Assembly (NCBI GenBank): GCA_013042035.1
Contig: JABDQX010000235.1
Location: 1 to 5,650 of the forward strand
Length of the DNA stretch: 5,650 nt
Origin: Gammaproteobacteria bacterium
Lineage (GTDB): Bacteria > Pseudomonadota > Gammaproteobacteria > HK1
Direction: 5' to 3'
A program made the translations under genes and the position numbers. Below are positions 5,528-5,650 of the stretch, piece after piece. Under the pieces are notes generated by a model, which was given only the letters and a program-made list of their open reading frames with translations, did not search any database and was not told the origin of the DNA. Numbering within the stretch: the stretch's first letter is position 1; each line of letters opens with the position of its first letter.

Positions 5528-5650
5528 ACGGGATATCGAGCCTCTTTAACTTGGAATCGTGTAAGCTGTATTTTGAACTTTCCGAAAAACAAATGCTTTC
5601 TCTTCGACCGCCAAAACGCGGTTGGAAAAATTACCCGGCAATCCCATAAC

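Noticed and set aside
5545..5572. Plus-strand promoter TTTAAC - 16 nt - TGTATT upstream of trmJ
   Set aside because: Only 3 of 6 and 4 of 6 consensus matches, with no gene visible downstream; too weak to annotate.
5593..5649. Start of a divergent gene such as suhB at ATG 5593
   Set aside because: The frame stops after 18 codons and does not resemble the SuhB N-terminus. Any divergent gene must start beyond the window.

Overview
The window carries six recognisable protein-coding genes. All are conserved housekeeping or biosynthetic genes typical of a Gram-negative proteobacterium. The DAHP synthase, TrmJ and Tgt proteins closely resemble the enterobacterial enzymes, while PurC is the longer SAICAR synthetase type common in beta- and some gammaproteobacteria. 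I infer a beta- or gammaproteobacterial chromosome with moderately high GC. I cannot name the genus.

Layout: on the minus strand, reading right to left, tgt (2186-1080), folK (1046-522) and purC (from 434, running off the left edge) lie head to tail with gaps of 33 and 87 nt. On the plus strand, an aroG-type DAHP synthase gene (2720-3781) is followed after 35 nt by a PfkB-family kinase gene (3817-4692). A minus-strand trmJ (5527-4733) converges on the kinase gene across a 40-nt gap. The last 123 nt, upstream of trmJ, hold no gene I can support.

Functions: tgt and trmJ modify tRNA (queuosine at position 34; 2'-O-methylation at position 32). folK makes the activated pterin for folate, purC acts in purine synthesis and aroG commits carbon to the shikimate pathway. 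Folate links three of them: chorismate supplies p-aminobenzoate, FolK supplies the pterin, and formyl-folate feeds purine synthesis. That link is pathway knowledge, not proof of co-regulation.

The non-routine part is the 533-nt divergent gap between tgt and aroG (2187-2719). It holds a 17-bp near-perfect inverted repeat next to tgt (2217-2270). It also holds a 169-bp palindromic element (2421-2589) with 20-bp terminal inverted repeats ending in CTAG, which looks like a MITE or a deleted insertion sequence. In both structures the mismatches in the longest stems become G-U wobbles in plus-strand RNA, so a folded aroG leader is possible but unproven. I see no CRISPR array, tRNA, rRNA or intact transposase, and no clear new multi-gene system.
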